A stretch of DNA of 64,000 bases from Jidongwangia harbinensis (GCF_020216025.1 NZ_JAIWNC010000008.1:248001-312000); one strand, 5' to 3'; shown: positions 23,662 through 34,128, counted from the stretch's first letter. Made by a program: numbers and translations. Notes: generated by a model from the letters alone, not told the origin.

Positions 23662-25458
23662 ATGAGTCACGTTCTCGCCGCGGTCGCCTGGCCCTACGCC
23701 AACGGCCCGCGCCACATCGGTCACGTCTCCGGCTTCGGAGTGCCCTCCGACGTGTTCAGCCGGTACATGCGGATGGCCGGTCACGACGTGCTCATGGTCT
23801 CCGGCACCGACGAGCACGGCACCCCGATCCAGGTGCAGGCGGACGCGGACGGGGTCACCCCGCGGGAACTCGCCGACCGGTACAACCGGGTGATCGTGGA
23901 GGACCTGCACGGGCTCGGCCTGTCGTACGACCTGTTCACCCGGACCACCACCCGCAACCACTACGCGGTGGTGCAGGAGCTGTTCGAGGGGCTGTACCGG
24001 AACGGCTACATCGTGGCGAAGACGACGCTCGGCGCGAAGTCCCCGTCCACCGGCCGGACGCTGCCCGACCGCTACATCGAGGGCACCTGCCCGATCTGCG
24101 GCTACGACAGCGCCCGCGGCGACCAGTGCGACAACTGCGGCAACCAGCTCGACCCGGAGCAGCTGATCAACCCGCGTTCGAAGATCAACGGTGAGACGCC
24201 GGAGTTCGTGGAGACCGAGCACTTCTTCCTCGATCTGCCGGCGTTCGCCGGTGCGCTGGCGACCTGGCTGGACACCCGCGAGGGCTGGCGGCCGAACGTG
24301 CTGAAGTTCTCCCGCAACCTGCTGGACGACCTGCAGCCCCGGGCGATCACCCGGGACCTGGAGTGGGGCGTGCCGATCCCGCTGGACGGCTGGCGCGACC
24401 GTGCCGACAAGCGCATCTACGTCTGGTTCGACGCGGTGATCGGCTACCTGTCCGCGTCCATCGAATGGGCCCGCCGCTCCGGCGACCCGGACGCCTGGAA
24501 GAAGTGGTGGTCCGCCGACGGCCAGGGCAAGGACGCGCTCGGCTACTACTTCATGGGCAAGGACAACATCGTCTTCCACTCGGTGATCTGGCCGGGACTG
24601 CTGCTCGGCTACTCCGGCGCCGGTGACTCCGGCGGCGAGCCCGGTGATCTGGGCGCGCTGAACCTGCCCACCGAGGTGGTCTCCAGCGAGTACCTGACGA
24701 TGGAGGGCCGCAAGTTCTCCTCGTCCCGCAAGGTGGTCATCTACGTCCGGGACTTCCTGGAGCGCTACGACGCCGACGCGCTGCGGTACTTCATCGCCGC
24801 GGCCGGGCCGGAGTCCAACGACACCGACTTCACCTGGGCCGAGTTCGTCCGGCGCAACAACGACGAGCTGGTGGCCGGCTGGGGCAACCTGGTCAACCGC
24901 TCGATCTCGATGGCGGCCAAGAACTTCGGCGCGATCCCGCCGGCCGGCGAGCTGACCGCCGAGGACGAGGCGCTGCTGGCGGTGGCCCGGGAGGGCTTCA
25001 CCACGGTCGGCGAGCTGATCGGCAAGCACCGGCAGAAGGCCGCCATCGGCGAGGCCATGCGGATCGTCGGCGAGGCCAACAAGTACCTCTCCGACCAGGC
25101 GCCGTGGAAGCTCAAGGACGAGGCGTCCAAACCCCGGATGGGTACGATCCTGCACGTCGCCCTGCAGGTGGTCAGCGACGCCAACACGCTGCTCTCGCCG
25201 TTCCTGCCGCACTCCGCGCAGAAGGTGCACGAGCTGCTCGGCGGCACCGGCGTGCACTCGCCGATGCCGTCCATCGTGGAGGTGGACGACCTCGACGGCG
25301 GGCCGTCGTACCCGGTGCTGACCGGCGACTACACGGTCGGCGTGAGCTGGCGGTCGGTGCCGCTGGTGGCGGGTACCGCGCTGGCCGCGCCGAAGCCGGT
25401 GTTCCGCAAGCTGGACCCGTCGGTGGTCGACGAGGAACTCGCCCGGCTGGCCGGTTAG
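23662..25458 (+). CDS. metG: Methionyl-tRNA synthetase
   Basis: 598 residues. Class I signatures [11 protein letters not shown] (residues 11-21) and KFSSSR in place of KMSKS are clear. A zinc knuckle CPICG...CDNCG lies in the connective insertion. The C-terminal EMAP-like tRNA-binding domain of the longer MetG forms is absent; it ends soon after the anticodon-binding helices with [18 protein letters not shown], as in other actinobacteria. ATG 23662 is the family start. Its stop overlaps that of the convergent gene by three bases. Confidence 0.96.
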   Translation: MSHVLAAVAWPYANGPRHIGHVSGFGVPSDVFSRYMRMAGHDVLMVSGTDEHGTPIQVQADADGVTPRELADRYNRVIVEDLHGLGLSYDLFTRTTTRNHYAVVQELFEGLYRNGYIVAKTTLGAKSPSTGRTLPDRYIEGTCPICGYDSARGDQCDNCGNQLDPEQLINPRSKINGETPEFVETEHFFLDLPAFAGALATWLDTREGWRPNVLKFSRNLLDDLQPRAITRDLEWGVPIPLDGWRDRADKRIYVWFDAVIGYLSASIEWARRSGDPDAWKKWWSADGQGKDALGYYFMGKDNIVFHSVIWPGLLLGYSGAGDSGGEPGDLGALNLPTEVVSSEYLTMEGRKFSSSRKVVIYVRDFLERYDADALRYFIAAAGPESNDTDFTWAEFVRRNNDELVAGWGNLVNRSISMAAKNFGAIPPAGELTAEDEALLAVAREGFTTVGELIGKHRQKAAIGEAMRIVGEANKYLSDQAPWKLKDEASKPRMGTILHVALQVVSDANTLLSPFLPHSAQKVHELLGGTGVHSPMPSIVEVDDLDGGPSYPVLTGDYTVGVSWRSVPLVAGTALAAPKPVFRKLDPSVVDEELARLAG

Positions 25459-26492
25459 CCCAGTTCGTAGGGGATGTCGACGACGTGGTGGTGGGCGAGT
25501 TCGGTGAGCGGCGCCCACGCCTCGTACACGCCGCGCTCGTAGCACCGGGCGCCGGTGGCGGCCAGCGCGTCGGCGTCCGGGCGGACCAGCCGCAGCCGTG
25601 CCCAGCGTTCGTCGCGCTGCAGCACCCAGCACGGCACCCCGTGCCACTGGGCCTGCTCGGCGCGGCGGCTCAGCGACGTCACCGGATACCGCGCGGCCCG
25701 GGTCAGCGCGCGTACCCGGAAGTCCTCGGGCGGGTCCGCGACCGCCTCGTACTCGTGGGAGTTGATCCGGCCGACCAGCCGGGCCGACCCGGGATCGGTA
25801 CAGGGCACGTACTCGCGGTCCGGGCTGACCCCGGGCAGGCCGGCCAGCAGGTGCCGCCAGCGTGGCCCGGCCAGCCGCAGCCACCCGTGCTGCTCCGGCT
25901 GGTACGTGAACAGCACCACCTCCTCGCCCTCCGCCGGGTACGCCAGCAACTGGGCGTTGGCCGGGATCGGCAGGTCGGCGAAGCCGGCGGTCACGTACTC
26001 CGGGATCAGCTCGTCGGTGCTCGGCGAGAAGCCCGTGCCCAGCACGAACGCACCGATCCGCTGATGGGTGGGCAGCCCGGTCAGGCCGGTCTGACCGGGG
26101 TGGCCGGGGATCTCGTAGTCGAGCGGGTCCACGGCACGCCAGCGCAGCGCGTACACCACGTCCGCATCGGCCGAGCCGTCGGTCCGCAACAGCGCCAGGT
26201 CGGCCGGGTGACGCAGGTGCGCGATGTCGCCGGAGCGGTAACAGAAGCCGTACGGCAGCCACCCGCCGAGATGGCCGGCCAGCTGGGCGGCGGACAGGAT
26301 CTTGGTCATCCGGGTGCCGCGCCGGACCGCCGCGCTCGCCCGGATGCGCCGCAGCAGCGGATCGTCGCGGTGCGCTCCGGACTGGCTCATCCGCTGCACC
26401 CGGTCCCAGGTCAGTTCGCGCTGCAGCGGCGCCATCAGGGGCGGGTCGAGCGGGTCGGCGCCGACAGTAGTGTCCTCACCGGTCACGGTCAC
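25455..26492 (-). CDS. Hypothetical protein (345 aa)
   Basis: A soluble protein with no family I recognise. The N-terminal ~45 residues are helical ([19 protein letters not shown]). The middle and C-terminal parts contain beta-type segments rich in Trp/Tyr/Arg and short repeats of a W-x-x-L pattern ([28 protein letters not shown]). Codon use is typical for this chromosome, so the gene is real. GTG 26492 is favoured, since upstream codons lack coding bias. Its TAA overlaps the metG TAG on the other strand. Confidence 0.7.
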   Translation of the reverse strand: MTVTGEDTTVGADPLDPPLMAPLQRELTWDRVQRMSQSGAHRDDPLLRRIRASAAVRRGTRMTKILSAAQLAGHLGGWLPYGFCYRSGDIAHLRHPADLALLRTDGSADADVVYALRWRAVDPLDYEIPGHPGQTGLTGLPTHQRIGAFVLGTGFSPSTDELIPEYVTAGFADLPIPANAQLLAYPAEGEEVVLFTYQPEQHGWLRLAGPRWRHLLAGLPGVSPDREYVPCTDPGSARLVGRINSHEYEAVADPPEDFRVRALTRAARYPVTSLSRRAEQAQWHGVPCWVLQRDERWARLRLVRPDADALAATGARCYERGVYEAWAPLTELAHHHVVDIPYELG

Positions 26493-26557
26493 CGGGCGAA
26501 AGCTAAGCGTCGATAATGGATTCGAGGTGAACGAGCGGTGTGTCACGCTGGTCGGCG

Positions 26558-27436
26558 ATGAGTACCCGAAAAGAACGCGCGGCGCGGCGCGAAGGAGAGT
26601 TCCCGCCGGCCCCGGAACCACTGTCCGTGCCGGTGTTCGACAGCCACACCCACCTGGACATCACGGTCGCCGAGGCCGGGGTGCCCGGCGACGGCGCCGC
26701 CGGTGACCCGGTGGAGGCGCTGATCGCGGCGGCCGCCAAGGTCGGCGTGGACCGCCTGGTGCAGGTCGGCGTCGACGTGGACTCGTCGCAGTGGGGTGCC
26801 GAACTGGCCGACCGGCATCCGGCCGTGCTGGCCGCGGTGGCGCTGCACCCGAACGAGGCGCCGCGGGTCGACGACCTGGACGAGGCGCTGCGGCGGATCG
26901 AGGCGCTGGCCGGCCGGCCGCGGGTGCGCGGCATCGGCGAGACCGGACTGGACACGTTCCGCACCGGGGAGGACGGCCGGGCCGCGCAGGAGGCCAGCTT
27001 CCGGGCGCACATCGCGATCGCCAAGCGGTACGCCAAGGCGCTGATCATCCACGACCGGGACGCCCACGACGACGTGCTCCGGGTGCTGGACTCGGAGGGT
27101 GCGCCGGACACCGTGATCCTGCACTGCTTCTCCGGCGACGCGGACTTCGCCGCCGAGTGCGTGCGCCGCGGTTACCTGCTCAGCTTCGCCGGCACGGTCA
27201 CCTTCGCCAGCGCCGGCCAGCTGCGTGCGGCGGCCGCGGTGACGCCGCCGGAACTGATGCTGGTGGAGACGGACGCGCCGTTCCTCACGCCCACGCCGTA
27301 CCGGGGGCGGCCGAACGCGTCGTACCTCATCCCGGTCACCGTGCGGGCCCTGGCCGCGACCGTCGGCACGGACCTGGACGACCTGTGCGCCGCCATCTCC
27401 GCCAACGGCGAGCGGGTCCTGGGTCCCTGGGCCTGA
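26558..27436 (+). CDS. tatD: TatD-family metal-dependent hydrolase/DNase
   Basis: 292 residues. Metal ligands are visible as FDSHTHLD (HxH), GIGETGLD (Glu), IIHDRDAHDD (His), LHCFSGD (His) and ETDAPFLTP (Asp). Substrates in other bacteria are DNA ends and D-aminoacyl-tRNA. The N-terminal ~25 residues are a basic extension. ATG 26558 is chosen over GTG 26540. It precedes rsmA, as in many actinobacteria, but the rpf gene often found between them is missing. Confidence 0.92.
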   Translation: MSTRKERAARREGEFPPAPEPLSVPVFDSHTHLDITVAEAGVPGDGAAGDPVEALIAAAAKVGVDRLVQVGVDVDSSQWGAELADRHPAVLAAVALHPNEAPRVDDLDEALRRIEALAGRPRVRGIGETGLDTFRTGEDGRAAQEASFRAHIAIAKRYAKALIIHDRDAHDDVLRVLDSEGAPDTVILHCFSGDADFAAECVRRGYLLSFAGTVTFASAGQLRAAAAVTPPELMLVETDAPFLTPTPYRGRPNASYLIPVTVRALAATVGTDLDDLCAAISANGERVLGPWA

Positions 27437-27515
27437 CCGTCGGGCACCCCGGGCCCCGGTTCCGCCGCGACGGGTCTCCGGCCGCCCGCCGCGCGCCCGG
27501 CCGTAGGGTGACGGC

Positions 27516-28403
27516 ATGGCGGACGCACTTCTCGGCCCGGCGGAGATCCGGGAACTCGCCGCGCGCCTCGGCGTCGCGCCGACGAAGAAGCTCGGCCAGA
27601 ACTTCGTGCACGACCCCAACACCGTGCGGCGGATCGTCGCCGCCGCCGGGCTGCGCGACGACGACGTGGTGCTCGAGGTGGGACCCGGGCTGGGGTCACT
27701 GACCCTGGGGCTGACCGGCGGGGCCGCCCACGTACACGCGGTGGAGATCGACCCGGTGCTGGCCGCCGCGCTGCCGGAGACGGTGACCGCCGCCAACCTG
27801 ACGGTGCACCACGCCGACGCGCTGCGGATCGCCGCGCCGGACCTGGCGCCCGCCCCGACGATGCTGGTGGCGAACCTGCCGTACAACGTGGCGGTGCCGG
27901 TCGTGCTGCACCTGCTGGCCGAGCTGCCCACGCTGCGCGGCGGGCTGGTGATGGTGCAGAAGGAGGTCGCCGACCGGCTGGTCGCCGGACCCGGATCGAA
28001 GGTGTACGGCATCCCGTCGGTCAAGCTGGCCTGGTACGCCGACGCGCACTCCGCCGGCCGGGTCCCGCCGGCGGTGTTCTGGCCGGTGCCGAACGTGGAT
28101 TCCGGGCTGGTCGCGTTCACCTGCCGGGTCCCGCCCGCGGGGGCCGACCGGCGCGCGGTGTTCGCGGTGGTGGACGCGGCGTTCGCGCAGCGGCGCAAGA
28201 CGCTGCGGGCGGCGCTGGCCGGGTGGGCCGGCGGGCCCGCCGCCGCGGAACAGGTGCTGGTGGCGGCCGGGATCAGCCCGCAGGCCCGGGGGGAGTCGCT
28301 GTCCGTGCGGCAGTTCACCGCGATCGCGGCGGCCGCTTCCGGGCAGGGGTACGGCGGTAAGCTCGGCCTGACCGGAGCGAAGCGTGAGGAGGTGGGCCCA
28401 TGA
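27516..28403 (+). CDS. rsmA: 16S rRNA dimethyladenosine transferase
   Basis: 295 residues. The motifs of the KsgA/RsmA family are in order: [10 protein letters not shown], the SAM-binding [18 protein letters not shown], and the catalytic NLPYN. The C-terminal helical domain ends with [14 protein letters not shown]. It dimethylates A1518 and A1519 of 16S rRNA. Its stop overlaps the next start (ATGA), so the Uma2 gene is translationally coupled. Confidence 0.96.
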   Translation: MADALLGPAEIRELAARLGVAPTKKLGQNFVHDPNTVRRIVAAAGLRDDDVVLEVGPGLGSLTLGLTGGAAHVHAVEIDPVLAAALPETVTAANLTVHHADALRIAAPDLAPAPTMLVANLPYNVAVPVVLHLLAELPTLRGGLVMVQKEVADRLVAGPGSKVYGIPSVKLAWYADAHSAGRVPPAVFWPVPNVDSGLVAFTCRVPPAGADRRAVFAVVDAAFAQRRKTLRAALAGWAGGPAAAEQVLVAAGISPQARGESLSVRQFTAIAAAASGQGYGGKLGLTGAKREEVGP

Positions 28404-28975
28404 CGGCGGAAGCAGCCGGCCACATCGTCTGGACGCCGGACCCGACCCGCCAACGTCTGCGGGCATACACGGTCGAGGACGTCTTCAAGCTGCCCGACGA
28501 CACCCCCCGCGTCGAGTTGACGGATGGAGTTCTGTCAGTGGTTCCCTCGCCCAACGGCGGCCACCAGAGGATCAACTGGCGGCTGGTGGCGTGGCTGGAC
28601 CGACATGCTCCGGAGGACATGGAGGCGTCGCTCGCCGTCGGCGTGGTCATCGGTTACCGCAACACACTGGAGCCGGACGCTCTGCTCCTGCGGCGCCCGG
28701 TCGACTACGAGCACCACTTCTACGAGCCGTCACAGGTGGTGCTTGCGGTCGAGATCGTGTCGCCCGGCACCAAACGGCGGGACCGGTTGCAGAAACCTGC
28801 GCTCTATGCGGCTGCCGGCATCCCACATTTCTGGCGGATCGAACAGAACCCACTACACCTTTTTGCCTATGACCTGGTCGACGGCCGCTATGAACTGGTG
28901 GCCGACTCGGCCGACGAACTGGTGCTGACGGCGCCCTTCGAGATCAAGCTGCCGATCGCGGACATCGCTCCGTGA
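28400..28975 (+). CDS. Uma2-family (DUF820) putative endonuclease
   Basis: 191 residues with the PD-(D/E)xK-like fold of Uma2 proteins. [21 protein letters not shown] supplies the early Glu, EPDALLLRR the Asp, and [16 protein letters not shown] the E-x-V-S and K motif. The family is abundant in cyanobacteria and actinobacteria; its biological role is mostly unknown. It sits between rsmA and ispE with 4-base overlaps on both sides, so it is translated within an essential-gene operon. This placement is unusual, since ispE normally follows rsmA. Confidence 0.88.
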   Translation: MTAEAAGHIVWTPDPTRQRLRAYTVEDVFKLPDDTPRVELTDGVLSVVPSPNGGHQRINWRLVAWLDRHAPEDMEASLAVGVVIGYRNTLEPDALLLRRPVDYEHHFYEPSQVVLAVEIVSPGTKRRDRLQKPALYAAAGIPHFWRIEQNPLHLFAYDLVDGRYELVADSADELVLTAPFEIKLPIADIAP

Positions 28976-29916
28976 CGGAGGCGTGGGGGCCGGAGGACGG
29001 CGGAAGGCGGGCCGGTGGCCCGGTCCGGGTCCGCGTACCCGCGAAAATCAACCTGCACCTCGGCGTGGGACCGCTGCGGACCGACGGCTTCCACGAGCTG
29101 AACACCGTCTACCACGCGGTCAGCCTCTTCGACGAGCTGCGCGCCAGCCACGGCGACACGCTCACCCTCACCATGGAGGGCGAAGGCGCCGGGGAGCTGG
29201 CACTCGACGACAGCAACCTGGTGATCCGCGCCGCCCGGGCGCTGGCCGCGCACGCCCGCGTCCCCGCGTACGCCCGGCTGCACCTGCGCAAATCCATCCC
29301 GCTCGCCGGCGGGCTGGCCGGCGGCAGCGCCGACGCGGCCGCCGCGCTGCTGGCCTGCGACGCGCTCTGGGGCACCGGAATGCCGCGCGACGAACTGGCC
29401 GCGATCGGCGCCACGCTCGGCTCGGACGTCCCGTTCCTGCTGCACGGCGGCACCGCACTGGGCACCGGCCACGGCGAGACGGTGAGCCCGATCCTGGCCC
29501 GCCCGACCACCTGGCACTGGGTGCTGGCGGTCGCCGACGGCGGCCTGTCCACCCCCGAGGTGTACCGCGAGCTGGACCGGCTGCGCGACGGCTCCTGGCC
29601 GCCCGCCCCGCTGGAGTCCGCCGACTCGCTGATGACCGCGCTCCGCCAGCGCCGGCCGGAGGTGCTCGGTGCGGCGCTCGGCAACGACCTGCAACCCGCG
29701 GCGCTGTCGTTGCGGCCGCAGCTCGCCGACGTCCTGAAGGCCGGCCATGCGGCCGGCGCCGTGGCCGGCATCGTCTCCGGTTCCGGACCCACCTGCGCGT
29801 TCCTGACCAGGGACGCGAACCACGCGGAGACGGTGGCCGCCGGGCTGACCGCCGCCGGGGTGTGCCGGCAGGCCCGCACCGCCCGCGGACCGATGCCGGG
29901 CGCGCGGGTAACCTGA
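28972..29916 (+). CDS. ispE: 4-diphosphocytidyl-2-C-methyl-D-erythritol kinase
   Basis: 314-residue GHMP kinase of the non-mevalonate isoprenoid pathway. The N-terminal motif VRVPAKINLHLGVGP and the ATP loop PLAGGLAGGSADAAAALLA are diagnostic; the C-terminal GSGPTCAFL completes the family. GTG 28972 overlaps the Uma2 stop. The extra ~15 residues before VRVPAK are not conserved, so a slightly later start is possible. Confidence 0.95.
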   Translation: MTEAWGPEDGGRRAGGPVRVRVPAKINLHLGVGPLRTDGFHELNTVYHAVSLFDELRASHGDTLTLTMEGEGAGELALDDSNLVIRAARALAAHARVPAYARLHLRKSIPLAGGLAGGSADAAAALLACDALWGTGMPRDELAAIGATLGSDVPFLLHGGTALGTGHGETVSPILARPTTWHWVLAVADGGLSTPEVYRELDRLRDGSWPPAPLESADSLMTALRQRRPEVLGAALGNDLQPAALSLRPQLADVLKAGHAAGAVAGIVSGSGPTCAFLTRDANHAETVAAGLTAAGVCRQARTARGPMPGARVT

Positions 29917-29924
29917 TACGCATC

Positions 29925-31730
29925 GTGGCCAACATCGTCAATCTGGACCGGGTCAACAAGGGTTACGGCGCCGCCGGTCAGCTGCTCACCGACGTCTCCC
30001 TCGGACTGGACGACGACGCGCGGGTCGGCATCGTCGGCCTCAACGGCGCGGGCAAGTCCACGCTGCTGCGGATGCTCGCCAAGGTCGAGGAGCCGGACTC
30101 CGGCCGGGTCACCCACCGGCGCGACCTGCGCGTCGCCGCGCTGCCGCAGACCCTCACGCTGGATCCGTCGTTCACCGTGCGTGACGTGGTGCTGGGCACC
30201 GCGTGGCTGGCCGAGGGCATGGGCGCCGAGCACGAGTGGGCCGGTGACGCCGGCGTACGCACCATCCTCGACGGCCTCGGCATGCCGCACCTCGGCCTGG
30301 ACACCCCGGTCGGCCCGATGTCCGGCGGCGAACGCCGCCGGGTCGCGCTGGCCGCGCTGCTGGTGCGCGAATCGGACCTGCTGATCCTGGACGAGCCCAC
30401 CAACCACCTGGACGTGGCCGGCGTCGACTGGCTGGCCCGGCACCTGCTGACCCGGCGCGGCGCGCTCGTCGTGGTCACCCACGACCGGTGGTTCCTCGAC
30501 GCGGTCTGTACCGCCACGTGGGAGGTCGTCGACGAGAGCGTGCAGGCGTACGAGGGCGGCTACGCGGCCTGGACCCTGGCCCGCGCCGAACGGGCCCGGG
30601 TGGCCGCCACCGTCGAGGCCCGCCGGCAGAACCTGCTCCGCAAGGAGATCGCCTGGCTGCGCCGCGGTCCACCGGCCCGCACGTCCAAGCCGCGGTTCCG
30701 GATCGACGCGGCGAACGCGCTGATCGCCGACGTGCCCCCGGTGCGGGACACGGTCAGCCTGCAACGGCTGGCCACCACCCGGCTCGGCAAGCAGGTGTAC
30801 GACCTGACCGACGTCGAACTGGTGGCCGGCACCAAGCCCATCCTCAAGGACCTCACCTGGCAGGTGGGACCGGGCGACCGGATCGCGATCCTGGGCGCCA
30901 ACGGGGCCGGCAAGACCACGCTGCTGCGCCTGCTGGCCGGGGTCACCCGGCCGGACGGCGGCCGGCTCGTTACCGGCGCCACGGTGCGTGCCGCGTTCCT
31001 GTCCCAGGAACTCAAGGAACTGCCCGGGCATCTGCGGCTGCTGGAAGCGGTGGAGGAGGTCGCCAAGCGGGTCAAGCTCGGCGACCGGGAACTGTCCGCG
31101 GGCCAGCTGGCCGAGGTGTTCGGCTTCACCGACAAGCGGATCTGGACGCCGGTCAGCGACCTGTCCGGTGGCGAACGCCGCCGGCTGCAGATGCTGCGGT
31201 TGCTGGCCACCGAACCCAACGTGCTGCTGCTCGACGAACCCACCAACGACCTGGACACCGACACGCTGGCGTCGCTGGAGGACCTGCTCGACTCCTGGCC
31301 GGGCACGATGGTCGTCGCCAGCCACGACCGGTATCTGGTGGAACGCGTCACCGAGACGGCGTACGGCATGTTCGGCGACGGCCGGCTGGTGCACCTGCCC
31401 GGCGGCATCGACGAATACCTGTCCCGGGTCGCGCAGCCCGGCGCCGCTCCGGCCGCGCCGGCCGCGGCCGGTGACCGTCCCGCCGCCGCGGCGCCGTCCG
31501 GCGTGTCCGCCGCCGACCTGCGTACCGCCCGCAAGGACCTGGCCCGGCTGGAACGCCAGCTCGCCAAGCTGGACGAGCGGGTCGTGAAGATCAACGAGAG
31601 CCTGGCCGAGCACGGCAGCGACTACGAGAAGATCGTCGAGCTGGACGCCCAGCTCAAGGCGGTCCAGGTGGAGCGCGGACAGGTCGAAGAGGCCTGGCTG
31701 GAACTCGCCGAACGGGTACCGGACGCCTGA
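29925..31730 (+). CDS. ABC-F family ATPase
   Basis: 601 residues with two ABC domains: Walker A GLNGAGKST and GANGAGKTT, signatures MSGGERRR and LSGGERRR, Walker B LLILDEPTNHLD and LLLDEPTNDLD. There are no membrane segments. The inter-domain linker is short, and the C-terminus (about 535-601) is a charged coiled coil as in Uup. ABC-F proteins act on the ribosome or, for Uup, on DNA intermediates; resistance members exist, but nothing here marks this as one. GTG 29925 starts 8 bases after ispE, so it is in the same operon. Confidence 0.92.
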   Translation: MANIVNLDRVNKGYGAAGQLLTDVSLGLDDDARVGIVGLNGAGKSTLLRMLAKVEEPDSGRVTHRRDLRVAALPQTLTLDPSFTVRDVVLGTAWLAEGMGAEHEWAGDAGVRTILDGLGMPHLGLDTPVGPMSGGERRRVALAALLVRESDLLILDEPTNHLDVAGVDWLARHLLTRRGALVVVTHDRWFLDAVCTATWEVVDESVQAYEGGYAAWTLARAERARVAATVEARRQNLLRKEIAWLRRGPPARTSKPRFRIDAANALIADVPPVRDTVSLQRLATTRLGKQVYDLTDVELVAGTKPILKDLTWQVGPGDRIAILGANGAGKTTLLRLLAGVTRPDGGRLVTGATVRAAFLSQELKELPGHLRLLEAVEEVAKRVKLGDRELSAGQLAEVFGFTDKRIWTPVSDLSGGERRRLQMLRLLATEPNVLLLDEPTNDLDTDTLASLEDLLDSWPGTMVVASHDRYLVERVTETAYGMFGDGRLVHLPGGIDEYLSRVAQPGAAPAAPAAAGDRPAAAAPSGVSAADLRTARKDLARLERQLAKLDERVVKINESLAEHGSDYEKIVELDAQLKAVQVERGQVEEAWLELAERVPDA

Positions 31731-31822
31731 GCCGCTGCGGATCCGGGGGTGCCCCTGCGCCGCCCGGACGGATACGCGAGAATCGACCGCGAGGATCTCG
31801 ACCCACTCTGGAGACGGACACC

Positions 31823-32284
31823 ATGGCGCACAATCCGGTCAACCACCCGCTGCGGCCGATCTACCGGGCCATCGCCGCCCTGGTGGGGCTCTACCTGGTC
31901 GCGTTCGGTGTGCTGGGCCTCATCCTCACCGCCGACGAGGGCCTCTTCGGCCGGGCCGGTGACCGGGTCCTCGGCCAGGGCGCCAACCTGTTCTGGTCGA
32001 TCGTCTCGCTGGTGCTGGGTGCGGTCGTGCTGGCCGCCGTGGTGCTCGGCCGCAACCTGGACGTCGCCGCCAACACCTACCTCGGGTGGGGCCTGCTCGT
32101 CATCGGCACGTTCGCCCTCGCGGTGATCCGGACCGACGCCAACTTCCTCGACTTCAGCATCTCCACCGTGGTCGTCACCTACCTCGCCGGCCTGGCGCTG
32201 ATCCTCGCCGGCCTGTACGGCAAGGTGGCCCCGCAGGAGCAGGAAGGCGCACCGCGCCAGGTGCGCGAGGGCCGCACCGCCTGA
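31823..32284 (+). CDS. DUF4383 family membrane protein
   Basis: 153-residue protein with four membrane segments (about 14-36, 56-76, 84-104, 112-130). The start HPLRPIYRAIAALVGLYLVAFGVLGLI and the central FWSIVSLVLGAVVLA match the actinobacterial DUF4383 group. Function unknown. ATG 31823; a possible promoter lies in the 92 bases after the ABC-F gene. Confidence 0.85.
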   Translation: MAHNPVNHPLRPIYRAIAALVGLYLVAFGVLGLILTADEGLFGRAGDRVLGQGANLFWSIVSLVLGAVVLAAVVLGRNLDVAANTYLGWGLLVIGTFALAVIRTDANFLDFSISTVVVTYLAGLALILAGLYGKVAPQEQEGAPRQVREGRTA

Positions 32285-32300
32285 TCGGAGCGCCTGCCGG

Positions 32301-33023
32301 TCAGCGCAGCTTGCGGGTGATCAGCGTCGGTTTCGCCTCCAGGTGGGACAGCCCGTTCCAGGCCAGGTTGACCAGCTGCGCCGCGACCATCTCCTTCTTC
32401 GGCTTGCGCGCCTCCCGCCACCACTGCCCGACCAGCGCCACCATGCCCACCAGCGCCTGGGAGTAGAGCTCGGCGAACTTCGGGTCCAGGTCACGGCTGC
32501 GGAACTCGGCCGCCAGGATGTGCTCGACCTGGTGCGCCACGTCGTTCATCACGCTGGAGAAGTTGCCGGCCGGCGACAGCACCGGAGACTCCCGCACCAG
32601 CACCTGGAACCCGTGCGGCTCCTGGTCGATGTAGTCGAGCAGGGCCAGCGCCGCCTGCTCCAGCAACTCCCGCGGATGCCCGGCGGTCAGCGCCGCCGCG
32701 ATCCGGTCCAGCAGCGCACGGACCTCCCGGTCCACCACCACCGCGTACAGGCCCTCCTTGCCGCCGAAGTGCTCGTACACCACCGGCTTGGACACCTTGG
32801 CGCGGGCCGCCACCTCCTCCACGCTGGTGCCGTCGAAACCGCGCTCGGCGAACAGCTGGCGGCCGATGGCGATGAGCTGTTCGCGCCGCTGCGCCGCGGA
32901 CATGCGGACCCGGGAGGTCGTGGTCGGCGGGGTCGCCACGCGGCTCGACGCGGCCGCGGCGGCGCGCGAGGTGCGTGCGCGCCGGCCGCGGCCTTCGGCG
33001 GGAGGCTCGGTTGGCTCGGTCAC
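32301..33023 (-). CDS. TetR-family transcriptional regulator
   Basis: 240 residues. A disordered N-terminal tail of about 40 residues (Arg/Ala/Thr-rich) is followed by a TetR helix-turn-helix (about 42-88: RREQLIAIGRQLFAERGF, ARAKVSKPVVYEHFGGKEGLY). The ligand domain resembles the actinobacterial TetR next to glmU in other genomes (YIDQEPHGFQVLVRESPV). GTG 33023 is used; upstream codons in frame lack coding bias. It converges with the DUF4383 gene. Confidence 0.9.
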   Translation of the reverse strand: MTEPTEPPAEGRGRRARTSRAAAAASSRVATPPTTTSRVRMSAAQRREQLIAIGRQLFAERGFDGTSVEEVAARAKVSKPVVYEHFGGKEGLYAVVVDREVRALLDRIAAALTAGHPRELLEQAALALLDYIDQEPHGFQVLVRESPVLSPAGNFSSVMNDVAHQVEHILAAEFRSRDLDPKFAELYSQALVGMVALVGQWWREARKPKKEMVAAQLVNLAWNGLSHLEAKPTLITRKLR

Positions 33024-33140
33024 CCGGCCATCCTGCCAGCAGCGGACCCGATCCAGGGGGCAGGTACGACGGCGTGGCCGTTCCCGCGGACTTCCGTCAG
33101 CGGACTGGTGCGTGTCTTCATTCCATTGTAATGTACCTAC

Positions 33141-34013
33141 ATGGCTACCTCCCAACGTGCAGATGATGTCCGCCGCATTGAAGCCCGGCGTCTCCGTTCC
33201 GAGACCCGCATGTCATTGGCCGAGTTGCGCCGTCACTTCGGCGTCAGTCGCGACACCATGGCGGAATGGCTGTGGGGGTTGCCCAATCCGGAGTGGACGT
33301 CGCGACCCAACGCCAAGGACGACCTTCGCGACGAGGCGGTCGCCCTCCGCGGCGAGGGCTGTTCGGTGCCGGACATCGCCGCAATTCTCGGCGTCGCCAA
33401 GTCGACGGCCTACCTCTGGACGCGCCACCTGCCATTACGGCGGACCGATGAGGGTGCCGACGAGCGCCGCCGCAGACACCTGGAGCGCATGCGCGAGGCC
33501 CGCTGGGAACCGCACCGCAAAGCGCGCCAAGAGGAACGCAGGGCGGTCGCGGCGGAGGCGGCAGCGTCCGTGGGGGAGTTGTCGCATCGCGACCTGTTGA
33601 TGCTGGGTGCCGTCGCCTACTGGTGTGAAGGGGCCAAGGAGAAGCCGTGGCGGCCGACGAGCCTCCCCCTTCAGTTCATCAACAGCGACGAGACACTGAT
33701 CCTGCTCTTCCTGCGCTTTGTGGAGGCTCTCGGCGTCGACCGGGCGGCGCTGCGTTACCGGCTGAGCATTCACGAGTCCGCCGACGTGGCGGCCGCGACC
33801 CGTTCGTGGGCCGAGGTCGTCGGCGTGCCGCCGGGGCAGTTCCAGCGGGCCACCCTCAAGACGCACAAGCCGTCCACCGTGCGCCGCAACATCGGGGATT
33901 CTTATCGGGGATGCCTGGTCGTCTACGTACCAAAGTCGGCCAGGTTGTACTGGATCGTGGAGGGCATCATGCGGGGCATCGCCCTGGGTGAGCCGGCCGA
34001 CGAGGGACGCTAA
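33141..34013 (+). CDS. Double-HTH protein with LAGLIDADG-like domain
   Basis: 290 residues. Two resolvase/Fis-type helix-turn-helix segments are visible: SLAELRRHFGVSRDTMAEWL (~25-44) and VPDIAAILGVAKSTAYLWTR (~75-94), followed by a basic helix. Residues ~150-285 read LLMLGAVAYWCEGAK...LQFINSDETLILLFLRFVEALG...LSIHES...SWAEVVG. This matches the pattern of a single LAGLIDADG-type repeat pair (small helix ending in an acidic residue, then N-S-D and a fold-end SARLYWIVEGIMRG). It could be a site-specific DNA-binding protein or a domesticated homing endonuclease; the assignment is by pattern only. It lies 44 bases before tRNA-Gln and is divergent from a TetR gene. Confidence 0.6.
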   Translation: MATSQRADDVRRIEARRLRSETRMSLAELRRHFGVSRDTMAEWLWGLPNPEWTSRPNAKDDLRDEAVALRGEGCSVPDIAAILGVAKSTAYLWTRHLPLRRTDEGADERRRRHLERMREARWEPHRKARQEERRAVAAEAAASVGELSHRDLLMLGAVAYWCEGAKEKPWRPTSLPLQFINSDETLILLFLRFVEALGVDRAALRYRLSIHESADVAAATRSWAEVVGVPPGQFQRATLKTHKPSTVRRNIGDSYRGCLVVYVPKSARLYWIVEGIMRGIALGEPADEGR

Positions 34014-34057
34014 GATGTGATCCGCGGACACAACTGAAGAAGAATGTCCGAAAAGGG

Positions 34058-34128
34058 TCCCGGATCGTCTAATGGTAGGACTGCGGCCTTTGGTGCCGTC
34101 TATAGGGGTTCGAATCCTCTTCCGGGAG
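34058..34128 (+). tRNA. tRNA-Gln (anticodon TTG)
   Basis: TCCCGGA (34058-34064) pairs with TCCGGGA (34121-34127). The anticodon loop CTTTGGT gives TTG. The T arm contains GTTCGAATC. Discriminator G34128; CCA not encoded. tRNA-Gln lies upstream of glmU in many actinobacteria. Confidence 0.95.
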
